Shown here: positions 14,800 to 18,365 of the stretch, one piece after another
Position numbering within the stretch: position 1 is the first letter of the stretch
Layout of the letters: each line of letters starts with the position of its first letter
DNA from: CAZTKP01 sp964614215
GTDB taxonomy: Bacteria; UBP6; UBA1177
Direction: 5' to 3'
DNA length: 18,365 nucleotides
Assembly: GCA_964614215.1 (NCBI GenBank)
Contig: CAZTKP010000039.1
Span: 1 to 18,365, forward strand
The notes under the pieces: model-generated
The model's input: only the letters and a program-made list of their open reading frames with translations
What the model was told of the DNA's origin: nothing
The model's database searches: none
Made by a program: the position numbers and the translations under genes

Positions 14800-15437
14800 T
14801 ACTTATCCCCCTTTTCACTCGTATCTGAAAAGAACCACGGAAACATTAGTGCGGGTTTTCTTATCTCATCCTGATCATATTTATATATTCCAAGAAAAAG
14901 TACAGTTATTACCTGTTCAATAAGATCCCCTGGAGAAATATTAAGTTCAACAAGTTTCTTTGGTGTTACGACTGACGTTACAACACTTGTCAGCATTTCC
15001 ATAAAAACGGAAATATTAAGATCAGGATTTATTTTATCCTCCTCCTTCGCCCTATTGAGAACATCTCTAAGCTTTATAAAAATTCTCTGTCTTTTTGTAT
15101 CAATAATTTCAAAAAGATGCGGCATACCGTTCATATCCGTGATCATAGGACTTGAAATAAATCCTGATAACTCTCCGAAAAGTTCCATATAATCCTGAAA
15201 ACTGTTGTCAGATTCAAAAAGATTATCAATCAGCTTTTCAGCAGCACTGACAAAACCCTCGACCTTACCTTCTACAAATATTTTCATAAGCTCATTCTTA
15301 GAGCTGTAAAGACTGTAAAGAGTTTTTTTGCTCACACCGGATCTGGAAGCTATTTCATCCATTGAAACTCTTTTAAAACCGTAAACATAAAAAAGGTCTC
15401 CAGCTTCCTTAATGATCTTTTTTTTAACTTTGCTCAT
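14799..15437 (-). CDS. TetR/AcrR-family regulator, CecR-like by position
   Basis: This 212-residue transcription regulator has an N-terminal TetR helix-turn-helix: residues 25-46 read SMDEIASRSGVSKKTLYSLYSS, followed by KNEL, the usual family pattern. The C-terminal two-thirds are helical and presumably bind a small hydrophobic ligand. I start it at the ATG at 15437, which has an AAGGAG site 5 nt upstream; a start at 15458 would add seven residues with no ribosome-binding site. It overlaps the upstream activase gene by 14 nt and the adaptor gene downstream by 1 nt. In E. coli the equivalent position is held by cecR (ybiH), which represses the ybh genes. Repression of this operon is therefore likely, but its operator would lie upstream of the window or inside the activase gene. 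Confidence 0.9.
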   Translation of the reverse strand: MSKVKKKIIKEAGDLFYVYGFKRVSMDEIASRSGVSKKTLYSLYSSKNELMKIFVEGKVEGFVSAAEKLIDNLFESDNSFQDYMELFGELSGFISSPMITDMNGMPHLFEIIDTKRQRIFIKLRDVLNRAKEEDKINPDLNISVFMEMLTSVVTSVVTPKKLVELNISPGDLIEQVITVLFLGIYKYDQDEIRKPALMFPWFFSDTSEKGDK

Positions 15438-18365
15438 AAACTCTCCTTTTCCGGGCATTTCTTATTATAAAATGAACTCTATTTATCATATTCGCCTGTG
15501 ACGTGTCACTGTCAAGGTCAATAAAAAGAATATTAAGATCCGGATATAGATCTTTCATCCTTTTTTCCACACCTTTTGCGACAACCTGATTCGCAATACA
15601 TCCAAAAGGCTGCATACAGATAATATCATTAACTCCGTTTTCCGCAAAAAATGCTATTTCAGCTGCGATAAGCCATCCTTCACCGAACTGATTGACAAGA
15701 GAAAGTATCTTTGAAGCCTTTCTGGAAAGATCTCTCAACTCAGAATACGGGAAACTGAATCTGAATCTTTTCATCTCCTTTTCGACTTTTTTCTGAAAAT
15801 CCGTGAAATACTTTTCCATAAGGGGCAGAAAAAATGTCGACATGTTGTTTCTGGCAATGTTCTCTCTACTGTTTATTCTCGGATTAAGTACTTCCTGAAC
15901 AAAAAAATCGACAAGATCAGGCAGTACCGGTTCGACACCCTGATCTATAAGCCAGTGAACTATATCATGATTAGCAAATGCACTGTACTTAACATATATT
16001 TCCCCCACTATACCTATCTGAGGCCTGACAGTTCCGTTAACTTCTATCCCGTTAAAACTGTCAATGGCCTTATCAAGGAATTCCAGCATCGATCTTCTGC
16101 TTATATTCAGCTCAGTATTATTCCACTGGCTGACAAGAGAATCTGCAACACACCTTGCTTCTCCTCTGACTTTTTCTCTTGAGGCCACAGCATGATACAT
16201 TCTTGAAACAGCGTCTCCCAAAAGTATGGTCTTCAATCCCCAGTTTAAGAATTCACGCTTCCTGAATTTCAGTTTAGGCTGTTCCGCCACGGTTTTTCCT
16301 GTCGATGAAAAAGAAATTATGGGAATATCATCAAATCCCGCAGCGATCATCGCTTTTCCGATCATGGACAGATAGTTGCTGGCTCTGCACTGACCACCAG
16401 TCTGAGTAATTCCAACGATAGTGTTCTTGAGATCATACCTGCCACTTTTCAGAGCTTTTATAATATCACCTACAACAATGATCGCAGGATAACAGATCTC
16501 ATTATTTGCATATTTCACACCTTCCCTCAGAGAGTATTCATCAGGTTTGGGAAGAGAAACTACATTAAGTCCGGCAGCTTTCAATCCCCTTTCCACAAAA
16601 GGTGAATAAAAATCAGCAAAGAACGGAACCAGTATCTGTTTGTTCATATCACTTTCCCTTAGAACGGGATTTCTTTTTCTGCTAGAGGCTTTCGGCACCG
16701 ATATCCGTAGAGATTCAAATAATGTTCTCAATCTCAGTTTCGTTGATCCGGGAGATGCGACTTCATCAATTCTCAGCACTGTCAGATTTTTCCCTGAAGA
16801 TCTCAGAATATCTCTTACTTCATCAATGGCTATCGCATCAGGTCCGCAACCGAAAGAATTCAGCTGGACAGGAAGAACAGTTTCGTTTTTTGCAGCATAC
16901 CATGCAGCATTGTAAAGCCTGTTCGAATATTCCCACTGATCAAGAACATTTGCATCCTCAAAATATTTCTCATCAATACTATCTTCTGTAATTATATCAA
17001 ACCCGAAGCTGTTTATCATTTCAGGAATTTTATGGTTAATAAAAGAATCGGCATGATAAGGACGACCCATCAGTAAAATGACTTTCCGTTTTTCATTTTC
17101 CGCAGCCGCCACTATTTTTCCGGAGTACTCTGTTATCTGCTCTCTTACATGGAACTTCTCCTTTACAGCTTTTTTAAATGAATTGCGGAATTTTAATGCA
17201 GAAACCCCCAGCACCTTGACAAAGTAACGTTCAAGCTTCTTCTCCAGAAGAGAACTGTCCTTAAAAGAAACAGACGGAACATCGAATGGAATATGAAGTT
17301 TTCCTTCCGGATCGACCGAACTTTTTATAACATCTGGATACCCAGAAACTATCGGACAGTTAAAACTGTCGCTGTGTTTATTCTGAATACCTTCATAAAT
17401 TACCATCGGATAAAATATCCGGTCCACCTTACTCTGTGCAAGATTCATAATATGACCGTGCATCAGTTTTGCAGGAAAGCATATATTGTCACTCATAATA
17501 CTGCCGGAACTTGCTTCATACATGGATATCGTTGAAGGATCGGACAAAACCACCCTGATCCCGCACTCTGTAAATAATGTGTGCCAGAACGGATAGTTCT
17601 CATAAATATTCAGAGCTCTCGGAATCCCGATTGTCATTTCAGTTTTATCTTCCGGAACAGACTCTCTTTCAAACAGCAACTTTCTTTTCCATTCAATAAA
17701 ATCAACACCTTCTCTATCAACACTTATGTCCCCTGATGAAAATATTTTCTCACATTTATTGCCTGTGAAAAACTCCCTTCCGTCAACCATTGTCATTTTT
17801 GTTATAAAACAGGTATTCTCACAGCCGTTACATGTAAAATGAGTTTTTGTGATCTTCAGTTCCCCGGAATCAAGATAGCGGAATCCTTTAAAATCCGAAC
17901 CCGTCTCCCTGTTTTCATTCCAACTCTCAAGAGCGTAAAGCGCTGCTCCGTAAGCCCCCATTAATCCGGCAATATCAGGAACGATTACCTTTTTTTCTGT
18001 CAAGATCTCAAAGGCCCGATGGACACATGGATTCTTAAAGGTTCCTCCCTGAAGAACTATAATATTCCCCAGCTCACTGAGGTCCTTAATCTTTAAAACT
18101 TTATAAAGGGAATTCCTTATAACTGAAATTGCAAGACCTGCACTGATGTCACCAATGGAAGCTCCCTCTTTGAGTGCCTGTTTAACTCTGGAATTCATGA
18201 AAACAGTACATCTTGAACCAAGATCACACGGAGCCTGAGAAAGGCAACCCTTGAGCGCAAAGTCTTCCAGACCGATATCCAGACTTTCAGAAAAAGTCTG
18301 AATAAAAGATCCGCATCCTGAAGAACAGGCTTCGTTAATTTCAATGTTACGGATACTTCCATTCT
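15424..18365 (-). CDS. Acyl-CoA dehydratase activase-type iron-sulfur ATPase, multidomain (5' end beyond window)
   Basis: The open frame runs 980 codons from the window edge to the TAA at 15424; the usual proteins are about 1400 residues, so roughly a third is missing. It starts within the BcrAD/BadFG activase ATPase domain: NEACSSGCGSF (Cys codon at 18327) and LGSRCTVFMNSR (Cys codon at 18210) match the two cysteines that hold the bridging [4Fe-4S] cluster in HgdC. Next come VQGGTF and DIAGLMGAYGAAL. A CNGCENTC cluster (about 17809-17840) precedes a DUF2229-type region (GIPRALNIYENYPFW), then regions with CFPAKLMHGH, CYPAI and PFGCIANQ, related to the HgdB/HgdC-type CoG3580/3581 proteins. 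Activases use ATP to drive low-potential electron transfer to 2-hydroxyacyl-CoA dehydratases or benzoyl-CoA reductases; this large form has no assigned substrate. It is strictly anaerobic chemistry. Its 3' end overlaps the TetR gene by 14 nt. Confidence 0.9.
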   Translation of the reverse strand, partial: NGSIRNIEINEACSSGCGSFIQTFSESLDIGLEDFALKGCLSQAPCDLGSRCTVFMNSRVKQALKEGASIGDISAGLAISVIRNSLYKVLKIKDLSELGNIIVLQGGTFKNPCVHRAFEILTEKKVIVPDIAGLMGAYGAALYALESWNENRETGSDFKGFRYLDSGELKITKTHFTCNGCENTCFITKMTMVDGREFFTGNKCEKIFSSGDISVDREGVDFIEWKRKLLFERESVPEDKTEMTIGIPRALNIYENYPFWHTLFTECGIRVVLSDPSTISMYEASSGSIMSDNICFPAKLMHGHIMNLAQSKVDRIFYPMVIYEGIQNKHSDSFNCPIVSGYPDVIKSSVDPEGKLHIPFDVPSVSFKDSSLLEKKLERYFVKVLGVSALKFRNSFKKAVKEKFHVREQITEYSGKIVAAAENEKRKVILLMGRPYHADSFINHKIPEMINSFGFDIITEDSIDEKYFEDANVLDQWEYSNRLYNAAWYAAKNETVLPVQLNSFGCGPDAIAIDEVRDILRSSGKNLTVLRIDEVASPGSTKLRLRTLFESLRISVPKASSRKRNPVLRESDMNKQILVPFFADFYSPFVERGLKAAGLNVVSLPKPDEYSLREGVKYANNEICYPAIIVVGDIIKALKSGRYDLKNTIVGITQTGGQCRASNYLSMIGKAMIAAGFDDIPIISFSSTGKTVAEQPKLKFRKREFLNWGLKTILLGDAVSRMYHAVASREKVRGEARCVADSLVSQWNNTELNISRRSMLEFLDKAIDSFNGIEVNGTVRPQIGIVGEIYVKYSAFANHDIVHWLIDQGVEPVLPDLVDFFVQEVLNPRINSRENIARNNMSTFFLPLMEKYFTDFQKKVEKEMKRFRFSFPYSELRDLSRKASKILSLVNQFGEGWLIAAEIAFFAENGVNDIICMQPFGCIANQVVAKGVEKRMKDLYPDLNILFIDLDSDTSQANMINRVHFIIRNARKRRVYEQS

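Noticed and set aside
18198..18198. Start codon of the activase gene at 18198
   Set aside because: The frame is open to the window edge and encodes conserved activase sequence upstream, including both cluster cysteines, so this Met is internal.

Overview
The window looks like an accessory-rich stretch of chromosome from an uncultivated, moderately AT-rich Gram-negative (diderm) bacterium. It carries several secreted lipoproteins with lipobox cysteines and Asp/Glu-rich linkers, a periplasmic-type methionine sulfoxide reductase and a HlyD-type export system, all of which fit an outer membrane. The lipoprotein style (DE-rich linkers, BspA/DUF285 repeats, RCC1 repeats, Dickkopf-like four-cysteine modules, choice-of-anchor-J-like domain) resembles lineages formerly called Deltaproteobacteria, including Myxococcota relatives. 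That placement is an inference from style, not a phylogenetic result.

Layout. 1-487 (-): 5' part of an Rpn-family recombination-promoting nuclease. 663-1658 (+): exported MsrB-MsrA fusion. 1762-4119 (+): large surface lipoprotein with 20 BspA-like (DUF285) repeats. 4123-4913 (-): a convergent lipoprotein whose signal peptide and body are in different frames. 5054-6418 (+): sodium:alanine/glycine (AGCS) symporter. 6553-7854 (+): cysteine-rich lipoprotein. 7855-8621 is a scar region with no intact gene: a remnant of a DUF4143 ATPase gene next to a palindrome, a truncated RCC1-repeat gene (-), and a truncated second copy of the symporter 3' end (+). 8618-9814 (-): AAA-type ATPase of the DUF4143 family, with two tandem palindromes between it and the next operon.

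9933-18365 (-) is one tightly packed transcription unit, read right to left: a large acyl-CoA dehydratase activase-type iron-sulfur ATPase (incomplete at the window edge), a TetR regulator, a HlyD-type lipoprotein adaptor, two ABC ATPases and two ABC-2 permeases. The gene order from TetR onward matches E. coli cecR-ybhG-ybhF-ybhS-ybhR, except that the double ATPase YbhF is split into two overlapping genes. Neighbouring genes overlap or abut (14, 1, 17, 8, 4 and 0 nt), which implies translational coupling. The TetR protein probably senses a small hydrophobic molecule and controls the exporter. Coupling to the activase suggests, but does not prove, a link with anaerobic acyl-CoA metabolism or redox stress.

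The most interesting part is 7855-9932. The DUF4143 ATPase gene appears to behave as a small mobile or duplicating unit associated with palindromes. One near-full unit lies at about 8620-9931, and a deletion remnant (palindrome plus the last 11 codons and a stop) lies at 7865-7926. The nearby duplicated symporter tail has a perfectly identical 161-bp core flanked by diverged sequence, as expected from gene conversion.
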